Shown here one piece after another: positions 24,793 to 34,628 of a stretch of DNA of 64,000 nucleotides. Position numbers and translations under genes: made by a program. Position 1 is the first letter of the stretch. The number at the start of each line of letters is the position of its first letter. The stretch comes from Brevundimonas sp. UBA7664 (GTDB lineage Bacteria > Pseudomonadota > Alphaproteobacteria > Caulobacterales > Caulobacteraceae): positions 96,519 through 160,518 of the forward strand of contig NZ_DLHQ01000025.1 of assembly GCF_002483305.1 (NCBI RefSeq). The letters are read 5' to 3'. Below the pieces are notes generated by a model, which was given only the letters and a program-made list of their open reading frames with translations, was not told the origin of the DNA and searched no databases.

Positions 24793-25520
24793 CAGTCTAC
24801 CATGAACCCTGCCATGGCCTCTACCATGGCCGCCGCCGCCGCCGCCGGATCGTCGGCCCCGACCACCGGCCGGGCCACGACCAGATGGGTGGCGCCGGCT
24901 TCCAGCGCGGCGCGCGGGGTGGCGATGCGCTGCTGGTCGCCCTTGTCAGCGCCCTCGGGGCGGACGCCGGGGGTGACGATCAGGAAGTCGGGTCGTCCGG
25001 CCTCAACGGCGATTTCGCGCACCCGCGCCGCCTCGAGCGGGCTTGAGACCACGCCGTCGACGCCGCAGTCCAGCGCCTGGCGCACGCGCCGCTCGACCAG
25101 ATCGCCGGTGGAGAAGCCGTAGCCGATGTCGGTCAGGTCGACGTCCGACAGGCTGGTCATGACGGTGACCGCCAGCAGCTTCGTCCCGGCCCCCGCCGCG
25201 TCACGCCCCCGGACCGCGCCGCGCATCACCTGTGGCTCGGCGTGGACGGTCAGCAGGTCGCAGCCGCCCTCGGCCACGGCGCGGGCGGCGCCTTCGACCT
25301 GGGCCCCGATGTCGTGCAGCTTCCAGTCCTGAAAAACCACCATTCCGGCGGCGCGCAGCTCATGGGCGAAGGTCACGCCGCCGGGCCGGGCCAGCAGGGT
25401 CAGGCCGATCTTGTAGGCGCTGACCGTCGCGCCGAGCCGATCGACCATGGCCCGGGCGGCGTCCAGCGAGGGCAGGTCGAGACCGACGATCAGGCGCGGG
25501 TCGGACTGCACGGAGGTCAT
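24792..25520 (-). CDS. pyrF: Orotidine 5'-phosphate decarboxylase
   Basis: A 242-residue TIM-barrel enzyme that decarboxylates OMP to UMP in pyrimidine synthesis. The N-terminal LIVGLDLPSLDAARAMV carries the first active-site Asp. FQDWKLHDIGAQVEGA near residue 60 is the catalytic DxKxxD triad. VTPGVRPEG near residue 180 is the phosphate-binding loop. LVVARPVVGADDP near residue 213 holds the conserved (G/A)RP motif. The length is normal. It is divergent from marC (95 bases) and is followed by the orphan gene at 24230-24766. Confidence 0.96.
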   Translation of the reverse strand: MTSVQSDPRLIVGLDLPSLDAARAMVDRLGATVSAYKIGLTLLARPGGVTFAHELRAAGMVVFQDWKLHDIGAQVEGAARAVAEGGCDLLTVHAEPQVMRGAVRGRDAAGAGTKLLAVTVMTSLSDVDLTDIGYGFSTGDLVERRVRQALDCGVDGVVSSPLEAARVREIAVEAGRPDFLIVTPGVRPEGADKGDQQRIATPRAALEAGATHLVVARPVVGADDPAAAAAAMVEAMAGFMVD

Positions 25521-25615
25521 GGCGTCTCTCCCTGGATGCGGCTAAGGGCTGGACGCGCGGGCGCGCCTCAGCCTTGATGGCCGCCGGACGATGAATTGCG
25601 GGGCGAGGTCAGCAC

Positions 25616-26314
25616 ATGGACGCGGTCGATCTGGGCGTCAACCTGTTCGTGGCCCTGTTCGCGCTGATGGACCCGATCGGCAATCTGCCGATCTTCGCCG
25701 CCGCCACGGCGGGGGCCTCGCTGCGCCAGCGCATCTCCGTCTCGGCCCTGATCTGCCTCTTCGCCGTGGTCTTCCTGGCCTTCTTCCTGTTCACCGGCCT
25801 GGGCCTGCTGCAGTTCTTCGGCATCTCGATGGCCGCCTTCCGTATCGCCGGCGGCATCCTGCTGCTGCTGCTCGGGCTCGACATGGTGCGCGAGGACTTC
25901 CTCAAGATGTTCGCCGACGCCGACGCCTCGAGCGACGCCCTCGACGTGCGCGGCTACGCCCGGCGGCGCTTCAAGCGGCTGATCGTGCCCTTCGCCATCC
26001 CGCTGGTGATCGGCCCCGGGGCGATCTCGACCGTCATCATCGTCGCCGGCGAAGGCGAGCAGATCGGCCCGGGCGGGACCATGGCCGCCCTCGCGGCCAT
26101 CGGCGCCGTCGGCTTCGTCAGCTTCGTCTGCTTCGCCCTGACCGGCCCGCTCAGCCGCTTGCTCGGCGACGTCGGCATGGCGGTCATCGTCCGGGTGCTG
26201 GGCCTGATCCTGTGCGCCCTGGCCATCCAGTTCATGCTTTCGGGCCTGTCCGAGGCCATCCCCGGCATGTTCAGCTCGATCGCCACGACGCCGTATCCGG
26301 ACGGTGGGCACTGA
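25616..26314 (+). CDS. MarC/UPF0056-family membrane protein
   Basis: A 232-residue inner-membrane protein with six predicted helices. The MarC signature ALFALMDPIGNLPIFAA lies near residue 15. RFKRLIVPFAIPLVIGPGAI lies mid-protein, and MAVIVRVLGLILCALAIQF near the end. The family is widespread and was once linked to antibiotic resistance, a role since disproved in E. coli; its function is still unclear. GAGG lies about eight bases before the ATG. The small gene at 26317 starts two bases after its stop, so the two are likely co-transcribed. Confidence 0.92.
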   Translation: MDAVDLGVNLFVALFALMDPIGNLPIFAAATAGASLRQRISVSALICLFAVVFLAFFLFTGLGLLQFFGISMAAFRIAGGILLLLLGLDMVREDFLKMFADADASSDALDVRGYARRRFKRLIVPFAIPLVIGPGAISTVIIVAGEGEQIGPGGTMAALAAIGAVGFVSFVCFALTGPLSRLLGDVGMAVIVRVLGLILCALAIQFMLSGLSEAIPGMFSSIATTPYPDGGH

Positions 26315-26316
26315 GC

Positions 26317-26661
26317 ATGCGGAACATCCTCGTCGTCGATGGCGCGCTGAACGCTACTTTCAGTGTGTTTCAGGCGACCGAGGCCGAGTTCGATAAAATC
26401 TTTCCGGCCCCGGGACAGGACATAGCCTTCATTGAGGAGGTGATCGCGGCCCTTGGGGAGCTCCTCACGGCTAAAATGATCGCCCCAATATGGGAACGAC
26501 CGATCTTGAGGCGGGACGTCAACGGGCTGCATGGCCTTCTGATCTATGAGGGCATGGAGCGGATGCCGTTCTATCCGGCGAGTCGGCGGGAGACGGACTG
26601 GGACGACGCAGCCTTGAGTCCGGCCCAGCGCGCCTTGTTCGCGCTAAATCGGAACAGCTAA
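26317..26661 (+). CDS. Small orphan protein downstream of marC
   Basis: A 114-residue soluble protein, unrecognised. It starts MRNILVVDGALNATFSVFQA and has an acidic helical middle (FPAPGQDIAFIEEVIAALGELL). The C-terminal half contains RRDVNGLHGLLIYEGMERMP and ends ALSPAQRALFALNRNS. No signal peptide, membrane helix or cysteine is present. GC content is lower than in marC and in the SDR gene. The length and acidity would suit an immunity-type or phage-accessory protein, but nothing shows this directly. Its stop overlaps by 4 bases the stop of the convergent SDR gene. Confidence 0.6.
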   Translation: MRNILVVDGALNATFSVFQATEAEFDKIFPAPGQDIAFIEEVIAALGELLTAKMIAPIWERPILRRDVNGLHGLLIYEGMERMPFYPASRRETDWDDAALSPAQRALFALNRNS

Positions 26662-27470
26662 ATCCGCTTCAGCCGCTTCGCATGCCCGCCGACCATCCGC
26701 AGCGCGACGCGGTCCGGCAGATGTTTGGCCAGCCCCGCCAGCAGATTGTTCATCGCGCCCGGCGTGACCTTCGGCCGGTTGGCCTCGCAGGCTTCGTAGC
26801 CCACCCGCGCCACATGGTCGGCCGTCTGCCACATCCAGGCCGGATAGGCCGATGACACCTCCGCCCGCGTGCCGTTGACGTCGTGGAACTCGGTCAATGT
26901 GTAGCCGGGGCACAGGGCGGTGACGTGGACGCCGGTCCCGCGCAGCTCCAGATGCAGGCCCTGCGACGCCTTGATCAGGAAGCTCTTGATCGGCCCGTAC
27001 AGGGTGTCGCCGCCGGTGGCGGGCATCTGGCCGGCGAGGGAGGCGACATTGAGGATGCGGCCGAAGCCGCGCTCGACCATGTCCGGGACGAACAGACGGG
27101 CCAGTTCGACCGGCGCGGCCAGCATGACCTGGATCATCGCCTTGTGCGCGGCCGGGTCGGTGTGGAGAAAGCCGTCGGTGCGGCTGAAGCCGGCGTTGTT
27201 GATCAGGCCGTCCACCATCAGACCGCGCGCCGAGACCGCATTGAACAGTCGGCGGGGGGCGGCGGGGTCGGCGAGGTCCTCGGTCAGGACGGTGGACGTC
27301 GCGCCCGTGAGGGCCAGTTCATCGGCCAAGGCCCGCAGGGGCGCCTCCCGCCGCGCCGTCAGGATCAGGTCCCAGCCCTTTTCCGCATAGACCCGGGCCA
27401 GGGCCGCGCCGATCCCGGCCGAGGCGCCGGTGATCAGCATCACAGGCCGCGGCCGCGACGGCAGGCTCAT
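26658..27470 (-). CDS. Short-chain dehydrogenase/reductase
   Basis: A 270-residue classical SDR oxidoreductase. The NAD(P)-binding motif is MLITGASAGIGAALARVYA near residue 10, with an Arg in ILTARREAPL favouring NADPH. NNAGFSRTDG sits near residue 90. The catalytic Ser lies in LNVASLAGQMPATGG and the Tyr-Lys pair in LYGPIKSF. The C-terminal part is basic (GGHAKRLKRI). The substrate is unknown. It is preceded by an Rrf2-family regulator gene whose stop lies one base from its start, so the two form an operon and the regulator probably controls it. Confidence 0.9.
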   Translation of the reverse strand: MSLPSRPRPVMLITGASAGIGAALARVYAEKGWDLILTARREAPLRALADELALTGATSTVLTEDLADPAAPRRLFNAVSARGLMVDGLINNAGFSRTDGFLHTDPAAHKAMIQVMLAAPVELARLFVPDMVERGFGRILNVASLAGQMPATGGDTLYGPIKSFLIKASQGLHLELRGTGVHVTALCPGYTLTEFHDVNGTRAEVSSAYPAWMWQTADHVARVGYEACEANRPKVTPGAMNNLLAGLAKHLPDRVALRMVGGHAKRLKRI

Positions 27471-27471
27471 C

Positions 27472-27942
27472 TCAGGCGGCGACCGGGCAGGAGGCGTGGG
27501 GCGCGAAGGCCGCCAGCGAGGCGGGCTCGTGGTCCAGCAGGTCGGCGATGGTGATCTTCGACAGGGCCGCGCCCGCGGCCTGGTCGGCGGCGGTCAGGGC
27601 CTTGGCCACCTGACGGGGGATGTGTTCGCTGACCGGACAGCCCTTGGCCCCGGCGGGCGGCGAGCCGAGATGGGCGCAGCCGTTGACGGCGCGCAGCACG
27701 GTCTCCAGCGAAATATCCTTCGGTTCATGCAACAGCCAGGCCCCGCCCGAGGCGCCGGGCCGGGTGGCGATCAGCCCGGCCCTGGCCAGCATCGCCGTCA
27801 CCCGCCGCACGACGACGGGATTGGTCGGGATCGAGGCGGCCAGAATCGCGCTCGGCACGGCCTGGGCCGGCGAGATCGCGCCCTTGTGGGCCAGATAGGC
27901 CAGGGCGTGGGCGGCGACGGGAAAGCGTTGGCTGTCGGACAT
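27472..27942 (-). CDS. Rrf2-family transcriptional regulator
   Basis: A 156-residue Rrf2-type winged-helix regulator. The N-terminal DNA-binding part is FPVAAHALAYLAHKG and VPSAILAASIPTNPVVVRRV. The wing follows in GLIATRPGASGGAWLLHEP. Fe-S Rrf2 proteins (IscR, NsrR, RirA) have three clustered cysteines. Here I see CAHLGSPPAGAKGCPV plus one Cys in the C-terminal HASCPV, so a cluster or thiol sensor is possible but the spacing is unusual. It is more like the YwnA-type redox or thiol sensors. It is divergent from kup, with 173 bases between them, and upstream of an SDR gene in the same operon. Confidence 0.88.
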   Translation of the reverse strand: MSDSQRFPVAAHALAYLAHKGAISPAQAVPSAILAASIPTNPVVVRRVTAMLARAGLIATRPGASGGAWLLHEPKDISLETVLRAVNGCAHLGSPPAGAKGCPVSEHIPRQVAKALTAADQAAGAALSKITIADLLDHEPASLAAFAPHASCPVAA

Positions 27943-28115
27943 GGTGTGTGATCAAGATAGGACGCCCGGCGGCCTTTCACAAACAGCCGCATGGGCGGGG
28001 CGGAGATCCGGCAACCTTCGCACATGCAGCACGATTGAACGATCCTGCGAAAGGGCCTAAAGGCTCGCCGCTCTTTTGATGGGAACCGCGGCGTGCGGGG
28101 TCCCGGAGGAACTTC

Positions 28116-30098
28116 ATGGCCGGGGCCCCTCCCCAAGGTGAAGACGGCCCGAGCGCCGCACCCCCCCAGACGCCACAGGACAAATCCGTCTCCCCGGCCC
28201 ACCCGCACCCCGCGGCGGCCGGCGAGGGCGGTCACGTCAAGGCGGGCAAATGGGGCCTGATCATCGGCGCCATCGGCGTGGTGTTCGGCGACATCGGCAC
28301 CAGCCCGCTCTACGCCATGCGCGAGGCGCTGCACCACTCGAAGAGCGGCGGGACCGCCGAACTGGCCGTGCTGGGCGTCGTCTCGCTGGTGTTCTGGGCC
28401 CTGATCCTGGTCGTGACGCTGAAATACGTCGTCTTCCTGATGAAGGCCGACAACAAGGGCGAGGGCGGCACCCTGGCCCTGATGGCCCTGGCCCAGCGCG
28501 CCATGGGCCGGCGCTCCGGCCTGGTCTTCCTGCTCGGCGTCTGCGGCGCGGCCCTGTTCTACGGCGACGGGGTCATCACCCCGGCCATTTCAGTGGTCTC
28601 GGCCGTCGAGGGCCTGCGCGACGCGCCCGGCATGGGCGACGCCCTCGTGCCGTTCGTCCTGCCGATCGCCGCCGGCATCCTCATCGCCCTGTTCATGATC
28701 CAGTCGCGCGGCACGGCCAGCGTGGCCCGGTTCTTCGGCCCCCTGACGGCGGTCTGGTTCCTGATCCTCGCCGGTCTGGGGCTCTGGCACATCTTCGACG
28801 ACGTCTCGATCCTGCGCGCCCTGTCGCCGCACTACGGCGTCCTGTTCCTGCTGGACAACGGCTTCATCGGCTTCGTCATCCTCGGCAGCGTCTTCCTCGC
28901 CGTCACCGGGGCCGAGGCCCTCTATGCGGACATGGGCCATTTCGGCAAGGCGCCGATCCGCCAGGGCTGGCTGGTCTTCGTCCTGCCCTGCCTGACGCTG
29001 AACTATCTGGGCCAGGGCGCCCTGGTACTGGCCAACCCGCTCGCCGCCGAGAACCCGTTCTGGATGATGGTCCCCGAGGCCGCCTACTGGCCGGTCCTGA
29101 TCATGGCCACCATGGCCACCGTCATCGCCAGCCAGGCGGTGATCACCGGCGCCTTCTCGGTCACCCAGCAGGCAGTGCAACTGGGCCTGCTGCCGCGCAT
29201 CAAGATCATGCAGACCAGCGAGAGCCAGGCGGGGCAGATCTATGTGCCGGCCGTCAATCTGTTGCTCATGGTCGGCGTCCTGGCCCTGCTCGTCACCTTC
29301 CAGACCTCGACCGCCCTCGCCGCCGCCTATGGCATCGCCGTGACCGGCTCGATGTTCGTCGACACCCTGCTGGCCTGGTTCATCGTCCGGCGGCTGTGGA
29401 AATGGAGCCTGCCGCTCAGCCTGGCGGCCATCGTTCCCTTCATCGCCATCGACCTGGTCTTCCTGACCTCGAACCTGCTGAAAATCCCGCAAGGCGCGTG
29501 GTTCCCGCTGGTGCTGGGCGGCCTCCTGGTCCTGCTGATGTGGACCTGGGTGCGCGGGACGCAGCTGCTGACCACCAAGACCCGCAAGGACAGCCTGCCG
29601 CTGGCCGATCTGATCGAGATGCTGCGGGCCCGCCCGCCGCACCGGGCGCCGGGCACGGCCATCTTCCTGACCTCCGACGCCGACATCGCCCCTGTGGCCC
29701 TGATGCACAATCTCAAGCACAACAAGGTGCTGCACGAGAAGAACGTGATCCTGACCGTGCGCACCACGGACCGGCCGCGCGTCTCGGAAGCCGACCGGAT
29801 CGTGCTCGAGCCGATCAGCGACGACTTCAAGAAGCTGACCATCAGCTACGGCTTCATGGAACAGCCCAATGTGCCCAAGGCGCTGGGCCTGTGCCGCAAG
29901 CAGGGGCTGAAGTTCGACATCATGTCGACCAGCTTCTTCCTCGGTCGGCGCTCGGTCATTCCCTCGGCCAACAAGGGCATGCCGTTGTGGCAGGATCGTC
30001 TGTATATCTTCCTGATGCGAAACGCCGCCAACCCGACCGACTTCTTCCACATCCCCCCGGGGCGGGTGGTTGAGCTGGGCACCCAGGTGTCAGTGTGA
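28116..30098 (+). CDS. kup: Potassium uptake protein Kup
   Basis: A 660-residue K+/H+ symporter of the KUP/HAK/KT family with about 12 transmembrane helices and a C-terminal cytosolic domain from ~residue 480. The family signature GVVFGDIGTSPLYAMREAL lies near residue 50. AVTGAEALYADMGHFG near 265 and the GQGALVLANP region near 300 are also typical. The first 38 residues are a Gly/Ala/Pro-rich extension. The ATG at 28116 has GGAGG about six bases upstream. Its stop overlaps the next start as GTGA. The 173-base gap to the divergent Rrf2 gene holds no riboswitch I recognise. Confidence 0.96.
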   Translation: MAGAPPQGEDGPSAAPPQTPQDKSVSPAHPHPAAAGEGGHVKAGKWGLIIGAIGVVFGDIGTSPLYAMREALHHSKSGGTAELAVLGVVSLVFWALILVVTLKYVVFLMKADNKGEGGTLALMALAQRAMGRRSGLVFLLGVCGAALFYGDGVITPAISVVSAVEGLRDAPGMGDALVPFVLPIAAGILIALFMIQSRGTASVARFFGPLTAVWFLILAGLGLWHIFDDVSILRALSPHYGVLFLLDNGFIGFVILGSVFLAVTGAEALYADMGHFGKAPIRQGWLVFVLPCLTLNYLGQGALVLANPLAAENPFWMMVPEAAYWPVLIMATMATVIASQAVITGAFSVTQQAVQLGLLPRIKIMQTSESQAGQIYVPAVNLLLMVGVLALLVTFQTSTALAAAYGIAVTGSMFVDTLLAWFIVRRLWKWSLPLSLAAIVPFIAIDLVFLTSNLLKIPQGAWFPLVLGGLLVLLMWTWVRGTQLLTTKTRKDSLPLADLIEMLRARPPHRAPGTAIFLTSDADIAPVALMHNLKHNKVLHEKNVILTVRTTDRPRVSEADRIVLEPISDDFKKLTISYGFMEQPNVPKALGLCRKQGLKFDIMSTSFFLGRRSVIPSANKGMPLWQDRLYIFLMRNAANPTDFFHIPPGRVVELGTQVSV

Positions 30099-31498
30099 GC
30101 CGTGAACCCGCCGGCGGCCGCAGCTCGGCCGCGCGGGGCCGCCGGATCGCGGACAAGGCGCGTGCCGGGACCCGTCCGCCGAAGCCCCGGGTTCAGGTCG
30201 CGGACCCTCGTGACGACGGCCCCGACATCGGCGTCGAGGCCCGTCTGGCCGCCGGCGTCCTGCTGAACGCGGCGCTGGAAGGCCGCGGCGGGCTGGATAC
30301 GGCCCTGTCGTTCCGCGAGGTCGCCGACCTGCCGGGTCCCGACCGCGCCTTCGCCCGCGCCGTGGCCATGGCCGCGCTGCGCCGCCTCGGCGAGATCGAC
30401 CAGATCCTCGACCGCAAGCTGCAGAAGGCCCCGCCGCTGGCGGTGCGCACCATCCTGCGCGTGGCCCTGGCCCAGACGCTGGTGCTGGAAACCCCGGCCT
30501 TCGCGGCCGTGTCGACGGCGGTGAAACTGGCCGAGCGCGAGACCAAGACGCGGCCCTACAAGAATCTGGTCAACGCCGTGCTGCGCGGCATTGAGCGCGA
30601 AGGGCCGGGTCTGACGACGGCGGAGTCCAACCTGCCCGAATGGCTGGCCGCCCGCTGGCGCGCGACCTATGGCGAGGCGACCCTGACGGGTCTGGCGCTC
30701 GCCGCCCGCGAGGAGCCGGCGACGGACCTCAGCCTGAAGCCGGACGTCGACGCCGCCGCCGTGGCCGAGGCGCTGGACGGCGAAGTGATGGCGGGAAATA
30801 CCGTCCGCACCGGCCGTCGCGGCGACCTGGCCGGCTGGCCCGGCTTCGATGACGGGATCTGGTGGGTCCAGGACGCCGCCGCCGCCGTGCCTGTCCGTCT
30901 GCTGGCGCCGAAGGCCGGCGAATCCATCGTTGATTTCTGCGCCGCCCCCGGCGGCAAGACGCTGCAGATCGCCGCCTCGGGCGCCTCGGTCGTGGCGCTG
31001 GACCGGTCTGCCCCGCGGCTCCGGCGACTGACGGAGAATCTGGCCCGCACCGGCCTGTCCGCCGAGGTCGTGGCCGTGCCCGCCGAGGACTGGGACGATC
31101 CCCGGAGCTTCGACGCCGTCCTGCTGGACGCGCCCTGCACCGCCACCGGCACCTTCCGCCGCAATCCCGAAGTCCTGCGCGCCACCAAGCCCGCCGACGT
31201 CGCCAAACTGGCCGATGTGCAGCACCGGCTGCTCGACGCCGCCGCCGAACGGGTCAAGCCGGGCGGCCGGCTGGTCTATTGCGTCTGTTCGCTCGAACGC
31301 GAGGAGGGCGAGACCCAGATCATCGCCTTCCTGCGCCGCAACCCGGCCTTCCGGACGGCCGTCGCCGATCCCGCCGCCGTCGGCGCGCCGTCGGAGGCGC
31401 TGACGCCGGAGGGCTGGCTGCGCATCCTGCCGTCGATGTGGGCGGAAAAGGGCGGGCTGGACGGCTTCTTCATCGCCCGGCTGGACCGGATCGCCTAA
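30095..31498 (+). CDS. RsmB/Sun-family rRNA (cytosine-C5) methyltransferase
   Basis: A 467-residue protein. An NusB-like N-terminal RNA-binding domain (residues ~45-190, with LAGVLLNAALEGRGG-like and NLVNAVLRGIERE) precedes a SAM-dependent methyltransferase domain. Motif I is IVDFCAAPGGKTLQIAA near residue 288. The catalytic PC motif is LLDAPCTATGTFRRNPEV and the second catalytic Cys lies in LVYCVCSLEREEGE, as in RsmB. C967 of 16S rRNA is the expected target. The start is a GTG at 30095 overlapping the kup stop as GTGA. It converges on the PCuAC-like gene with a 4-base overlap. Confidence 0.93.
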   Translation: MSREPAGGRSSAARGRRIADKARAGTRPPKPRVQVADPRDDGPDIGVEARLAAGVLLNAALEGRGGLDTALSFREVADLPGPDRAFARAVAMAALRRLGEIDQILDRKLQKAPPLAVRTILRVALAQTLVLETPAFAAVSTAVKLAERETKTRPYKNLVNAVLRGIEREGPGLTTAESNLPEWLAARWRATYGEATLTGLALAAREEPATDLSLKPDVDAAAVAEALDGEVMAGNTVRTGRRGDLAGWPGFDDGIWWVQDAAAAVPVRLLAPKAGESIVDFCAAPGGKTLQIAASGASVVALDRSAPRLRRLTENLARTGLSAEVVAVPAEDWDDPRSFDAVLLDAPCTATGTFRRNPEVLRATKPADVAKLADVQHRLLDAAAERVKPGGRLVYCVCSLEREEGETQIIAFLRRNPAFRTAVADPAAVGAPSEALTPEGWLRILPSMWAEKGGLDGFFIARLDRIA

Positions 31499-31952
31499 CG
31501 CGTCGGCGAAGGAGGCGACGGCGGGGCGGGTGAAGCCGGCATGGCCTGGATGGTGACCGCGCCGGCCTGTTCGAAGGTGATGGTGACCGAGGTCAGCACC
31601 GGAGCGGGCACGCCGGAGGCGAGATCGGTCAGCTTGGCCAGCACCCCCGTCCGGCCGGGACGGATCGTCAGATCGCCGTCCGGCGCGCGTTCACCGCGAC
31701 CGTTGACGACCGGATAGACGCCGACGTCGCCGACCGTCCCGGAGGGCGTGGTCACGGACAGAATCCTGTCCGTTCCGGCGCCGGCGTTGTCGACCAGGAC
31801 CGTCACCTGGCCGCCGAGGCCGCCGTTCGCGCTCCAGGCCATCATGCCGCCTTGCGATACGGTCAGGTCTCCGCTCCGGGCGGACGTCGGTGTTTCGGTC
31901 GCTGCATCCTGCGCAAGAGGCGCGGCGACGAGTGCCCAGATCAGTTCCAGCA

Positions 31953-31953
<1 letters not shown>
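31495..31953 (-). CDS. Secreted PCuAC-like protein lacking the copper ligands
   Basis: A 152-residue protein whose hydrophobic N-terminus (MLELIWALVAAPLA) could be a signal peptide. The mature part matches the copper chaperone PCu(A)C fold pattern: TDRILSVTTPSGTVGDVGVY, then GDLTIRPGRTGVLAKLTDL, PAPVLTSVTITFEQAGAVTI. In PCu(A)C the copper is held by an H-(M)-X10-M-X21-H-X-M motif; there is no His in this protein and no Met where the ligands should be, so it probably does not bind Cu(I). A Pro/Ser-rich tail follows. The ATG at 31953 overlaps the trpS stop by one base (TGATG), so the gene is coupled to trpS. Confidence 0.6.
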
Positions 31954-33001
<1,048 letters not shown>

Positions 33002-33002
<1 letters not shown>

Positions 33003-34597
33003 CAATCCAGTCCGGTCGGCGCGACTGCGCCCGGTTCACGCTTCAGCGTCGCCTTGAGTTCGGCCACGCTGACGGCGCGGAAAAGCACGATGCAGACGCC
33101 ATAGACAAGGGCGCCGGCGCCGCAGACGACGAGGACCGCGATTTCCTTGGCCAGCAGGACACGGCTCAGGGTCTCGTACCCGAGGCCCGCGACCACCAGC
33201 AGACCGGCCATCACGGCGCTGGCGGCCAGCACGCGGAACAGGCGGGACAGGAAGGCCGGCGACGGCCGCCAGACATGCTCACGCATCAGCGTCCCGGCCA
33301 GCAGGGCGACATTGATCCAGGCCGAAAGGCTGGTGGCGATGGCCAGGCCGAGCACGCCGTCCACACCGAGGCGCGACAGCCAGAAGAACAGGGCCGAGCC
33401 GACGATGACGGTGACGATCACGGCGGCGACGGCGTAGATCATCGGCCGCCGGGTGTCCTCGCGGGCGAAGAAGGGCGGGGTCAGGACCTTGGCCAGAACA
33501 AAGGCGGGCACGCCCCAGGCGAACTGGCGCAGCACGTCCGCGGTGCGGGCGGCGTCCTCGCTGGTGAAGGCGCCGCGCGTCACCGTCGCGTCGATCACGA
33601 AGAAGGGAATGACGAACAGGGCCACGGCGGCCGGCAGGGTGAAGGCCATGGCCAGGGTGATGCCGTCGTCGAGCGTCTTTCGCCCGCCCTCGTGATCACC
33701 GGTGACGAAGGCCCGGGTCAGGCGCGGCACCAGGGCCAAGCCGATGGCGACGCCGATCAGACCGAGCGGCAGCTGGTACAGGCGGTCGGCGTTGTACAGC
33801 ACCGACCGGGCGCCCTCGTCGGACCCGGCCAGCATCTGGCTGACCACCGAATTGACCTGCATCGCCCCGCCCGCCATGGCGCCGGGCACGGCGAGCGCCA
33901 GGGCCCGTTTCACATTGGGCGTCAGGCGCGGCCAGGACAGGCGGATGGTGATCCCCAGCCGCTGCACGCCCCACCACAGCAGGCCGGCCTGGATGAAGCC
34001 GGACAGGGTCACGGCGGCGGTGACCCACAGCAGGACGTCCGGCTGGCTGGCGGGGATGACATAGGCCGCCAGCAGCGGCGCGAGGGTGCACAGGTTCAGG
34101 AACACCGGCACGCCTGCCGACAGGGCGAACCGGCCCCCGGTGTTGAGCACGCCGGACAGGAGGGAGGCGACGGTCATACAGGCGAGATAGGGCATGGCCA
34201 GCTGGGTCGCGGTCACCGCCACCGACATGATCCCGGCCTGATCGCGATAGGCCGACAGCAGCCACGGCATGATCCACGGCATCAGCACCTGCAGCAGGAT
34301 GCAGAAGCCCGCGACGACGGCGAGCATGAAGGACATCGCTTCGGACGCCGTGACCGCCGCGGCCTCTTCCCCCTCACGCGCCCTGACCCCGCCATAGACG
34401 GGCACGAAGGCCTGGGCGAAGGCGCCCTCGGCGAACAGGCGGCGGAACATGTTGGGCAGCATCAACGCCGTGGTGAAGGCGTCCATCATCGGCCCCTGGC
34501 CGAAGCGGGCGGCCAGGGCCATGTCGCGGGCGAAGCCGAGGATGCGGCTTCCCAGCGTCAGGGTCGCTTGCACCAGGGTGTTGCGGGCCAGGCTCAT
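33002..34597 (-). CDS. murJ: Lipid II flippase MurJ (MviN)
   Basis: A 531-residue MOP-superfamily membrane protein with about 14 transmembrane helices, moving lipid II across the inner membrane for peptidoglycan synthesis. The N-terminus LVQATLTLGSRILGFARDMALA is the family signature. LPNMFRRLFAEGAFAQAFVPVY carries the conserved Arg of the cavity. A further FARED motif (PPFFAREDTRRPMIYA) lies near residue 385. The start is the ATG at 34597 (MSLARNTLV). It lies 31 bases downstream of glnD and is translationally coupled to trpS. Confidence 0.96.
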
Positions 34598-34628
34598 GCA
34601 GTGCTCGGAAAAGGCGTTCGATCAGCGC

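Noticed and set aside
27943..28115. A potassium or c-di-AMP riboswitch before kup
   Set aside because: No conserved riboswitch core could be recognised in the 173-base gap; only a normal GGAGG ribosome site is present.
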